A stretch of 64,000 nt of DNA from Hydractinia symbiolongicarpus (Eukaryota > Cnidaria > Hydrozoa > Anthoathecata > Hydractiniidae): assembly GCF_029227915.1 (NCBI RefSeq), contig NC_079880.1:498001-562000 (forward strand), written 5' to 3'. Position 1 is the first letter of the stretch, and every line of letters begins with the position of its first letter. Position numbers and translations under genes: made by a program. Below the pieces are notes generated by a model that saw only the letters and a program-made list of their open reading frames with translations, ran no database searches and had not been told where the DNA came from. Below, one piece after another: positions 42,173 through 52,699 of this stretch.

Positions 42173-43588
42173 CTATAAAGGGACCTTACATTCATCACAG
42201 TTACATTTAGATCCGTCCCACATTTTAATCATGCTTTTAAAAACTTTAAGGTTGTCACATCGTTTCAAATGTGATGGTAGGTTATTCCAAATCTTTGGTC
42301 CCAGGGCTGATAAGCTATTAGTTCCAAAAGTTGCGGTCCTTTTCTTTGAGACTACCAAATTATTTTTATTTTGTTCTCTGACTGTCCTACCGTTATCATT
42401 TAAACAAAATATATCTTTCATAAAAAGAGGGCTGCTGTTATTTATAGTTTTAGAGATTTCTATACACAATGACCGTAAGCGATTTACATTCATGTGACTC
42501 TTGCTGGAATTTTTAAGTAAATTTTGGTATGTACTTACCGTATCATTATACAGAAATCTTAATGCTCGTTTTTGTATCATTTCGACTTTAGATAAAGATT
42601 TAGAAGAAGAAAAATGCCATATAAGGGAACAATAATTGAAATTTGCGTAGATAAAACTTTGAACTAAAATATATTTTGCTTGAAAGGATAAGAAACTTCT
42701 AAATCGAAATAAGGCATTTAGTTGGGCTGATGCTTTGCGACACAAATCACTAACGTGTCTGTCAAAATTTGATTTATTGTCTATAGTCACACCTAGTAAT
42801 TTCGCGTTATTTTCACTTTCAATAGTTTTATTTCCTATGTTAAATTTTAGACCTAAATTATCTGCCTTATTCTTTGTCAGAATTATCGAGTGAAACTTTT
42901 CAGGGTTTGCAGTCATTTTATTCTCTTTTAACCAGGAGAGGGCAGTTTTAGCTTCGTTTTCTAAAGTATTTATCAAATTAGGAATAGAATTTGAGAAGTT
43001 GGATATTGTGTTATCATCAGCGTAATTATGTAGCTTATATTTTTCTATAAAAAGAAACAAATCATTTATAAATATATTGAATATGATAGGTCCCAAAATA
43101 GAACCTTGTGGTACACCAGATAAGATAATTTGAAATAGACTATAGATCCCATTTATTCGAGTGGCTTGCTCTCTATCAGTAAGATAAGATAGAATGAATT
43201 GAAGAGACTTATTGTCAAATCCGTAAGCAGCTAATTTCGCAATTAGTAAGTCATGTGGTACACAGTCAAAAGCTTTTGAAAGATCCATCAAGATCGCACC
43301 CACCACATAATTCTTATCAAGTTTACTCTTCCATTCCTCTATTAAGCGAATTAATACTTGTTGGGTACTATAGCATTTCCTATAGGCGGAGAGAAAGGTC
43401 GACAATTTTGATTCCATATAAGCGGTTATTTGTTCTTTCATAACCCTTTCGTAAAATTTAGAAAAAACATTTAAAACACTGACAGGCCTGTAGTTTGATA
43501 TTTTAGTTTTATCTTTTCCTCCCTTATCCAATGGCGTTACAGCAGCTCGCTTAGCTTTGCTTGGAAATTTGTTTGAAACTATGCTTTT
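42173..43588 (-). CDS. LINE reverse transcriptase (partial ORF2 protein)
   Basis: This is the RNA-directed DNA polymerase part of a LINE ORF2 protein, which copies the element's RNA at the nicked target site. The frame is open from just after a stop at 43589-43591 to a TAG at 42173-42175, with no internal stop. No ATG marks the start: the recognisable RT begins with a TTG (Leu) codon at 43531, within PLDKGGKD, and the frame originally continued upstream. Counting residues from 43531 over 452 residues: NYRPVS at 13-18; motif A MDLSKAFD at 82-89, first catalytic Asp at 83; motif B SGVPQGS at 138-144; motif C YADD at 170-173; motif E LLGVTID at 245-251. The C-terminal part has WNNLP at 415-419 and a cysteine cluster CNCDEC at 443-448, as seen in many animal Jockey/CR1-type elements. 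All catalytic residues are present. Loss of the upstream linker and the frame break make the whole element non-autonomous as it stands. Confidence 0.92.
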   Translation of the reverse strand, partial: KSIVSNKFPSKAKRAAVTPLDKGGKDKTKISNYRPVSVLNVFSKFYERVMKEQITAYMESKLSTFLSAYRKCYSTQQVLIRLIEEWKSKLDKNYVVGAILMDLSKAFDCVPHDLLIAKLAAYGFDNKSLQFILSYLTDREQATRINGIYSLFQIILSGVPQGSILGPIIFNIFINDLFLFIEKYKLHNYADDNTISNFSNSIPNLINTLENEAKTALSWLKENKMTANPEKFHSIILTKNKADNLGLKFNIGNKTIESENNAKLLGVTIDNKSNFDRHVSDLCRKASAQLNALFRFRSFLSFQAKYILVQSFIYANFNYCSLIWHFSSSKSLSKVEMIQKRALRFLYNDTVSTYQNLLKNSSKSHMNVNRLRSLCIEISKTINNSSPLFMKDIFCLNDNGRTVREQNKNNLVVSKKRTATFGTNSLSALGPKIWNNLPSHLKRCDNLKVFKSMIKMWDGSKCNCDECKVPL

Positions 43589-44108
43589 CTATGATAGATG
43601 TGAAAACATTGGTGAGGTTTTCATAATTCAGTTCAGGATCTTTACTATTACAAATAAAATTTGCGTTCTCAACATCACGTAAAAAGTTGGCTTCATTAAA
43701 ATTTTTGTAACTTCTGTAAATAATTTTCTTGGATGCTAAGCGTGCTAAATGAGATTTTAAAAATGTTGTTACCATTTGATGATGATCACTTAATCCTGTT
43801 TCACATGTTAGTGTGTGTTGAAAACATCTGGGTCTATTTGTAAGAATGACATCAATAGCTGTTCCGTTAGGACTAGCAAAACAACTTTTGTTTTTGACAA
43901 GATTTTCAAGCCTAAAAATATCACAGAATTTATTTAAGGTTTCGAAACCAGAATCGTTCGAGTTATGGCAATCGATATTTATATCACCCATAATTATTAT
44001 GTTTTCGACTTTAGATAGAGCTTTATTTAAAGCTATCTCTAATTCCTCAAAAAAGTTATTTAAGTTTGAATAATGAGGTGGTCTATAAATACTGATAACT
44101 GTCCATGT
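43551..44108 (-). pseudogene. LINE APE-type endonuclease, C-terminal fragment
   Basis: The open frame runs from the truncated 5' end at 44108 to a TAA at 43551-43553, 185 residues. An ATG at 43991 is internal: the frame upstream of it is clearly coding and carries YRPP at residues 8-11. Other endonuclease/exonuclease/phosphatase landmarks are GDINID at 41-46, IDVIL at 85-89 and SDH at 107-109. The enzyme would nick target DNA to prime reverse transcription. The N-terminal half of the domain is missing through 5' truncation. The last residues before the stop no longer look like the family and are read out of frame across the start of the RT region, overlapping it at 43554-43588. This fits an internal deletion that fused the two domains in different frames. 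Confidence 0.88.
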
Positions 44109-44110
44109 CC

Positions 44111-44114
44111 ACTC
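44111..44114. repeat. Target-site duplication, right copy (ACTC)
   Basis: ACTC opens the resumed satellite (ACTCAGCGATTACAC), matching the last four bases before the element at 41997-42000. Confidence 0.6.
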
Positions 44115-47100
44115 AGCGATTACACTGGGCGCTGTGGTAGCACTTCATTTAAGAATTTAGATAAATAAGTCATTCTTTTCTGTGGGACCAATCCTAGCCG
44201 TTATCGCGCGCTGAATAAATAGCGACAGTTTCAAAAACTACATTTCATTGGCTTTCTAACAGTATCAATCCGTTTGAGTTACAACGGTTGAGTCACATAT
44301 TCCTACCAACATGTATTTCGTGCTATTTTCCGGTATTACTAGGTTGTATGGCCTTTACCAGTGAAATGATTGACTGTGGGACTTAATTGAACTGATTATG
44401 GTCTGTGACCTTAAAAATGTTATAAGTGAGACAAGCGGACTCAAAGAAATAACATTCTTTTTAATTTGACATGATTGCCCGAACTCAGCGATTACACTGG
44501 GCGCTGTGGTAGCGCTTCATTTAAGAATTTAGATAAATTAGTCATTCTTAACTGTGGGACCAATCCTAGCCGTTATCGCGCGCTGAAGAAATAGCGACAG
44601 TTTCAAAAACTACATTTCATTGACTTTCTAAGAGTATCAATCCGTTTAAATGACAACGGTTGAGTCACATATTCGTACCAACATGTATTTCGTGATATAT
44701 TTCAGGTACTACAAGCTTCTATGGCTTTTAACAGTGAAACGATTGACTGTGGGACTTAATTGAACTGATTATGGACTGTGACCTTATAAATGTTAAAGTG
44801 AGACAATTGGACTCAAAGAAATAACATTCTTTTTAATTTGACATGATTGCCGGAACTCAGCGATTACACTGGGCGCTGTGGTAGCGCTTCATTTAAGAAT
44901 TTAGATAAATTAGTCATTCTTTACTGTGGGACCAATCTTAGCCGTTATCGCGCGCTGAAGATTTAGCAACAGTTTCAAAAACTACATTTCATTGACCTTT
45001 TAACGGTGTCAGTCCTTTTTAGTTACAACGCTTGGGTCACCTATTCGTACCAACATGTGTTTAGCGATGTTTTTCCGGTACTACTAGCTTGTATGGCTTT
45101 TAACAGTAAAACGATTGACTGTGGGACTTAATTGAACTGATTATGGACTGTGACCTTATAAATGTTAAAGTGAGACAATTGGACTCCAAGAAAAAACATT
45201 CTTCCTAATTTGACATGATTGCCGAAACACAGCCATTACACTGAGCGCTGTGGTAGCGCTTCAATTAAAAATTAACATAAAAAAGTCATTCTTTACTGTG
45301 GGACCAATCTTAGCCGTTATCGCGTCCTGAAGAATTAGCGACAGTTTCAAAAACTACATTTCATTGACTTTTTAACGATGTCAGTCCATTTGAGTTACAA
45401 CGGTTGGGTCACATATTCGTACCAACATGGATTTAGCGATTTTTTTTATATTACTAGGTTGCATCGCTTTTAACAGTGAAACGATTGACTGTGGTACTAA
45501 ATTGAACTGATTTTGGACTGTGATCTTGTAAATGTTATAAGTGAGACAAATGGACTTCAAGAAATATCATTCTTCTTAATTTGAAATGATTGCCGAAACT
45601 CAGCGATTGCACTGGGCGCTGTGGTAGCGCTTCAATTAAAAATTAAGATTAAAAAGTCATTTTTTACTGCGGGACCAATCCTAGCCGTTATCACGCGCTG
45701 AAGAAATAGCGACAGTTTCGAAAATTACATTTCATTGACATTTTAACGGTGTCAATCCGTATTAGTTACAATGGTTGGGTCACCTATTCGTACCAACATG
45801 TGTTTAGCGATATTTTTCTGATATTACTAGGTTGCATCGCTTTTAACAATGAAACGATTGACTGTGGGACTTAATTGAACTAACTTTGGACTGTGACCTG
45901 ATAAATGTGATAAATGAGACAATTGGACTCCAAGAAATAACATTCTTCTTAATTTGACGGGATTTCTGGAACTCAGCGATTACACTGGGCAATGTGGTAG
46001 CGCTTTATTTAAAAATTTATATAAATAAGTCTTTCTTCACTGTGGGACCAATCCTAGCCGTTATCGCGCGCTGAAAAAATATCGACAGTTTCAAAAACTA
46101 AATTTCATTGACTTTATAACGGTGTCAGTCCGTTTGAGTTACAACGGTTGGGTCACATATTCGTACCAACATGTATTTAGCGATATTTTTCCGATATTAC
46201 TATGTTGCATCGCTTTTAACAATGAAACGATTGACTGTGGGACTTAATTTAACAAACTTTAGACTGTGACCTAATAAATGTGATAAATGAGAAAATTGGA
46301 CTCCAAGAAATAACATTTTTCTTAATTTGACGGGATTACCGGAACTCAGCGATTACACGGGGCGCTGCGGTAGCGCTTCATTTAAAAATAAAGATAAAAA
46401 AGTCATTCTTTACTGTGGGACCAATCCTAGCCGTTATCGCGCGCTGAAGAATTATCGACAGTTTCAAAAACTACATTTCATTGACTTTATAACGGTGTCA
46501 GTCCGTTTGAGTTGCAACGGTTGGGTCACATATTCGTACCAACATGTATTTAGCGATATTTTTTGATAATACTAGGTTGCATCGCTTTTAACAGTGAAAC
46601 GATTGACTATGGTACTAAATTGAACTGATTTTGGACTGTGACCTTATTAAGTTATAAGTGAGACAAGTGGACTCCAAGAAATAGCATTCTTCTTAATTTG
46701 AAATGATTGTCGAAACTTAGCGATTGCACTGGGTGCTGTGGTAGCGCTTCAATTAAAAATTAAGATAAAAAAAGTGATTTTTTACTGCGGGACCAATCCT
46801 AGCCGTTATCGCGCGCTGAAGAAATAGCGACAGTTTCAAAAACTACATTTCATTGACTTTTTAACGGTGTCAGTCCGTTTGAGTTACAACGGTTGGGTCA
46901 CCTATTCGTACCAACATGTGTTTAGCGATGTTTTTTGATATTACTAGGTTGCATCGCTTTTAACAATGAAACGATTGACTGTGGGACTTAATTGAACAAA
47001 ACTTGCACTACGACCTAATAAATGTGATAAATGAGAAAATTGGACTCCAAGAAATAACATTCTTCTCAACTTGACATGATTGCCGAACCTCAGCGATTAC

Positions 47101-49020
47101 ACTGGGCGCTGTGGTAGCACTTCATTTAAGAATTTAGATAAATAATTCATTCTTTACTGTGGGACCAATCCTAGCCGTTATCGCGCGCTGAATAAATAGC
47201 GACAGTTTCACAAACTACATTTCATTGGCTTTCTAACAGTATCAATCCGTTTGAGTTACAACGGTTGAGTTACATATTCGTACCAACATGTATTTCGTGA
47301 TATTTTTCCGGTACTACTAGCTTGTAGGGCTTTTAACAGTGAAACGATTGACTGTGGGACTTAATTGAACTGATTATGGACTGTGACCTTATAAATGTTA
47401 AAGTGAGACAATTGGACTCCAAAAAAAAACATTCTTCCTAATTTGACATGATTGCCGAAACACAGCGATTACACTGGGCGCTGTGGTAGCGCTTTAATTA
47501 AAAATTAACATAAAAAAGTCATTCTTTACTGTGGGACCAATCTTAGCCGTTATCGCGCGCTGAAGATTTAGCGACAGTTTCAAAAACTACATTTCATTGA
47601 CTTTTTAACGGTGTCAGTCCTTTTTAGTTACAACGCTTGAGTCACCTATTCGTACCAACATGTGTTTAGCGATATTTTTCCGGTACTACTAGTTTGTATG
47701 GCTTTTAACAGTGAAACGATTGACTGTGGGACTTTATTGAACTGATTATGGACTGTGATCTTATAAATGTTAAAGTGAGACAATTGGACTCCAAGAAAAA
47801 ACATTCTTCCTACTTTGACATGATTGCCGAAACACAGCGATTACACTGGGCGCTGTGGTAGCGCTTCAATTAAAAATTAACATAAAAAAGTCATTCTTTA
47901 CTGTGGGACTAATCTTAGCCGTTATCGCGCGCTGAAGAATTAGAGACAGTTTCAAAAACTACATTTCATTGACTTTTTAACGGTGTCAGTCCTTTTTAGT
48001 TACAACGCTTGGGTCACCTATTCGTACCAACATGTGTTTAGCGATATTTTTCCGGTACTACTAGTTTGTATGGCTTTTAACAGTGAAACGATTGACTGTG
48101 GGACTTTATTGAACTGATTATGGACTGTGATCTTATAAATGTTAAAGTGAGACAATTGGACTCCAAGAAAAAACATTCTTCCTAATTTGACATGATTGCC
48201 GAAACACAGCGATTACACTGGGCGCTGTGGTAGCGCTTCAATTAAAAATTAACATAAAAAAGTCATTCTTTACTGTGGGACTAATCTTAGCCGTTATCGC
48301 GCCCTGAAGAATTAGCCACAGTTTCAAAAACTACATTTCACTGACTTTTTAACGGTGTCAGTCCATTTGAGTTACAACGGTTGGGTCACATATTCGTACC
48401 AACATGTATTTAGCGATATTTTTCTGATATTACTATGTTGCATCGCTTTTAACAATGAAACGATTGACTGTGGGACATAATTTAACAAACTTTAGACTGT
48501 GACCTAATAAATGTGATAAATGAGAAAATTGGACTCCAAGAAATAACATTCTTCTTAATTTGACGGGATTTCCGGAACTCAGCGATTACACTGGGCGCTG
48601 TGGTAGCGCTTTATTTAAACATTTATATAAATAAGTCATTCTTCACTGTTGGACCAATCTTAGCCGTTATCGCGCGCTGAAGAAATATCGACAGTTTCAA
48701 AAACTACATTTCATTGACTTTTTAACGGTGTCAGTCCATTTGAGTTACAACGCTTGGGTCACCTATTCGTACCAACATGTATTTAGCGATATTTTTCCGG
48801 TACTACTAGCTTGTATGGCTTTTAACAGTGAAACGATTGACTGTGGGACTTAATTGAACTGATTATGGACTGTGATCTTATAAATGTTAAAGTGAGACAA
48901 TTGGACTCCAAGAAAAAACATTCTTCCTAATTTGACATGATTGCCGAAACACAGCGATTACACTGGGCGCTGTGGTAGCGCTTCAATTAAAAATTAACAT
49001 AAAAAAGTCATTCTTTACTG

Positions 49021-49760
49021 TGGGACCCATCTTAGCCGTTATCGCGCCCTGAAGAATTAGCGACAGTTTCAAAAACTACATTTCATTGACTTTTTAACGG
49101 TGTCAGTCCATTTGAGTTACAACGGTCGGGTCACATATTCGTACCAACATGGATTTAGCGATTTTTTTATATTACTAGGTTGGATCGCTTTTAACAGTGA
49201 AACGATTGAATGTGGTACTAAATTGAACTGATTTTGGACTGTGATCTTGTAAATGTTATAAGTGAGACAAATGGACTTCAAGAAATATCATACTTCTTAA
49301 TTTGAAGTGATTGCCGAAACTCAGCGATTGCACTGGGCGCTGTGGTAGCGCTTCAATTTAAAATTAAGATTAAAAAGTCATTTTTTACTGTGGGACCCAT
49401 CTTAGCCGTTATCGCGCCCTGAAGAATTAGCGACAGTTTCAAAAACTACATTTCATTGACTTTTTAACGGTGTCAGTCCATTTGAGTTACAACGGTTGGG
49501 TCACATATTCGTACCAACATGGATTTAGCGATTTTTTTATATTACTAGGTTGGATCGCTTTTAACAGTGAAACGATTGAATGTGGTACTAAATTGAACTG
49601 ATTTTGGACTGTGATCTTGTAAATGTTATAAGTGAGACAAATGGACTTCAAGAAATATCATACTTCTTAATTTGAAGTGATTGCCGAAACTCAGCGATTG
49701 CACTGGGCGCTGTGGTAGCGCTTCAATTTAAAATTAAGATTAAAAAGTCATTTTTTACTG
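49021..49760 (+). repeat. Adjacent near-identical monomer pair (370 bp)
   Basis: TGGGACCCATCTTAGCCG starts at 49021 and 49391. Both monomers share rare variants (GGGACCCAT, GCGCCCTGAAG, CATGGATTTAGCG, GGTTGGATCGC, TGAATGTGG, ATCATACTTC). One visible difference is CGGTCGGG versus CGGTTGGG. This is a single-monomer tandem duplication, recent relative to the surrounding array. Confidence 0.8.
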
Positions 49761-50759
49761 CGGGACCAATCCTAGCCGTTATCACGCGCTGAAGAAATAG
49801 CGACAGTTTCGAAAATTACATTTCATTGACTTTTTACCGGTGTCAATCCGTATTAGTTACAATGGTTGGGTCACCTATTCGTACCAATATGTGTTTAGCG
49901 ATATTTTTCTGATATTACTAGGTTGCATCGCTTTTAACAATGAAACGATTGACTGTGGGACTTAATTGAACTAACTTTGGACTGTGACCTGATAAATGTG
50001 ATAAATGAGACAATTGGACTCCAAGAAATAACATTCTTCTTAATTTGACGGGATTTCCGGAACTCAGCGATTACACTGGGCGCTGTGGTAGCGCTTTATT
50101 TAAACATTTATATAAATAAGTCATTCTTCACTGTGGGACCAATCTTAGCCGTTATCGCGCGCTGAAGAAATATCGACAGTCTCAAAAACTAAATTTCATT
50201 GACTTTCTAACGGTGTCAGTCCGTTTGAGTTACAACGGTTGGGTCACATATTCGTACCAACATGTATTTAGCGATATTTTTCTGATATTACTATGTTGCA
50301 TCGCTTTTAACAATAAAACGATTGACTGTGGGACTTAATTGAACTAACTTTAGACTGTGACCTGATAAATGTGATAAATAAGACAACTGGACTCCAAGAA
50401 ATAATATTCTTCTTAATTTGACGGGATTGCCGGAACTCAGCGATTACACGGGGCGCTGTGGTAGCGCTTCATTTAAAAATTTAGATAAATAAGTCATTCT
50501 TTACTGTAGGACCAATCCTATCCGTTATCGCGCGCTGAAGAAATAGCGACAGTTTCAAAAACTACATTTCATTGACTTTCTAAGAGTATCAATCCGTTTG
50601 AGTTACAACGGTTGTGTCACATATTCGTACCAACATGTATTTCGTGATATTTTTCCGGTACTACTAGCTTGTATGTCTTTTAACAGTGAAACGATTGACT
50701 GTGGGACTTAATTGAACTGATTATGGACTGTGACCTTATAAATGTTAAAGTGAGACAAT

Positions 50760-52260
50760 TGGACTCCAAAAAAAAACATTCTTCCTAATTTGACATGATT
50801 GCCGAAACACAGCGATTGCACTGGGTGCTGTGGTAGCGCTTCAATTAAAAATTAAGATAAAAAAAGTGATTTTTTACTGCGGGACCAATCCTAGCCGTTA
50901 TCGCGCGCTGAAGAAATAGCGACAGTTTCAAAAACTACATTTCATTGACTTTTTAACGGTGTCAGTCCGTTTGAGTTACAACGGTTGGGTCACCTATTCG
51001 TACCAACATGTGTTTAGCGATGTTTTTTTATATTACTAGGTTGCATAGCTTTTAACAATGAAACGATTGACTGTGGGACTTAATTGAACAAAACTTGCAC
51101 TACGACCTAATAAATGTGATAAATGAGAAAATTGGACTCCAAGAAATAACATTCTTCTCAACTTGACATGATTGCCGAACCTCAGCGATTACACTGGGCG
51201 CTGTGGTAGCACTTCATTTAAGAATTTAGATAAATAAGTCATTCTTTACTGTGGGACCAATCTTAGCCGTTATCGCGCGCTGAAGATTTAGCGACAGTTT
51301 CAAAAACTACATTTCATTGACTTTTTAACGGTGTCAGTCCTTTTTAGTTACAACGCTTGGGTCACCTATTCGTACCAACATGTGTTTAGCGATATTTTTC
51401 CGGTACTACTAGTTTGTATGGCTTTTAACAGTGAAACGATTGACTGTGGGACTTTATTGAACTGATTATGGACTGTGATCTTATAAATGTTAAAGTGAGA
51501 CAATTGGACTCCAAAAAAAAACATTCTTCCTAATTTGACATGATTGCCGAAACACAGCGATTGCACTGGGTGCTGTGGTAGCGCTTCAATTAAAAATTAA
51601 GATAAAAAAAGTGATTTTTTACTGCGGGACCAATCCTAGCCGTTATCGCGCGCTGAAGAAATAGCGACAGTTTCAAAAACTACATTTCATTGACTTTTTA
51701 ACGGTGTCAGTCCGTTTGAGTTACAACGGTTGGGTCACCTATTCGTACCAACATGTGTTTAGCGATGTTTTTTTATATTACTAGGTTGCATAGCTTTTAA
51801 CAATGAAACGATTGACTGTGGGACTTAATTGAACAAAACTTGCACTACGACCTAATAAATGTGATAAATGAGAAAATTGGACTCCAAGAAATAACATTCT
51901 TCTCAACTTGACATGATTGCCGAACCTCAGCGATTACACTGGGCGCTGTGGTAGCACTTCATTTAAGAATTTAGATAAATAAGTCATTCTTTACTGTGGG
52001 ACCAATCTTAGCCGTTATCGCGCGCTGAAGATTTAGCGACAGTTTCAAAAACTACATTTCATTGACTTTTTAACGGTGTCAGTCCTTTTTAGTTACAACG
52101 CTTGGGTCACCTATTCGTACCAACATGTGTTTAGCGATATTTTTCCGGTACTACTAGTTTGTATGGCTTTTAACAGTGAAACGATTGACTGTGGGACTTT
52201 ATTGAACTGATTATGGACTGTGATCTTATAAATGTTAAAGTGAGACAATTGGACTCCAAA
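50760..52260 (+). repeat. Tandem dimer duplication, ~745 bp
   Basis: Two copies of a two-monomer block lie next to each other. ACTTGCACTACGACC is at 51093 and 51838 (745 bp), and GATTGCACTGGGTGCTGTGG near 50814 and 51559. A third pass at about 52300 changes to GATTACACTGGGCGC, so the repeat ends there. The first monomer carries the AAAGTGATTTTTTACTGC variant. Confidence 0.82.
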
Positions 52261-52699
52261 AAAAAACATTCTTCCTAATTTGACATGATTGCCGAAACAC
52301 AGCGATTACACTGGGCGCTGTGGTAGCGCTTCAATTAAAAATTAACATAAAAAAGTCATTCTTTACTGTGGGACTAATCTTAGCCGTTATCGCGCCCTGA
52401 AGAATTAGCCACAGTTTCAAAAACTACATTTCACTGACTTTTTAACGGTGTCAGTCCATTTGAGTTACAACGGTTGGGTCACATATTCGTACCAACATGT
52501 ATTTAGCGATATTTTTCTGATATTACTATGTTGCATCGCTTTTAACAATGAAACGATTGACTGTGGGACATAATTTAACAAACTTCAGACTGTGACCTAA
52601 TAAATGTGATAAATGAGAAAATTGGACTCCAAGAAATAACATTCTTCTTAATTTGACGGGATTTCCGGAACTCAGCGATTACACTGGGCGCTGTGGTAG

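Larger units (their letters stand above)
42001..44110 (-). mobile_element. 5'-truncated non-LTR retrotransposon (LINE), Jockey/CR1-like
   Basis: A 2110-bp element inserted in antisense relative to the satellite as written. In its own sense it begins at 44110 inside an APE-type endonuclease, runs through a reverse transcriptase, and ends with a 172-bp AT-rich 3' region and an A-rich tail (poly-T at 42001-42018 on the plus strand). It is flanked by ACTC on both sides, and the satellite continues in register, which fits target-primed reverse transcription with 5' truncation. The N-terminal half of the endonuclease and any ORF1 are absent. The endonuclease and RT frames are offset and joined abruptly at about 43560-43610, with the usual linker between the domains missing, so an internal deletion is inferred. 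It is the only transposon seen in the window. Clade assignment by motif reading only: Jockey/CR1 group. Confidence 0.93.

Noticed and set aside
42231-42497. Plus-strand open frame opposite the RT
   Set aside because: Shadow of the minus-strand reverse transcriptase.
43255-43443. Plus-strand open frame opposite the RT
   Set aside because: Shadow of the reverse transcriptase.
43846-44073. Plus-strand open frame opposite the endonuclease
   Set aside because: Shadow of the endonuclease fragment, whose motifs (YRPP, GDINID, SDH) are on the minus strand.
42001-44110. Full-length autonomous retrotransposon
   Set aside because: There is no ORF1, the endonuclease begins mid-domain at the 5' edge, and the endonuclease-RT junction is out of frame.
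46327-46566. Open frame of 79 codons on the plus strand
   Set aside because: It lies wholly within a satellite monomer, and the matching position in other monomers has stops. It is a chance frame through repeat DNA.
51366-51566. Open frame of 66 codons on the minus strand
   Set aside because: Satellite sequence read in reverse. No protein family features, and not preserved in neighbouring monomers.
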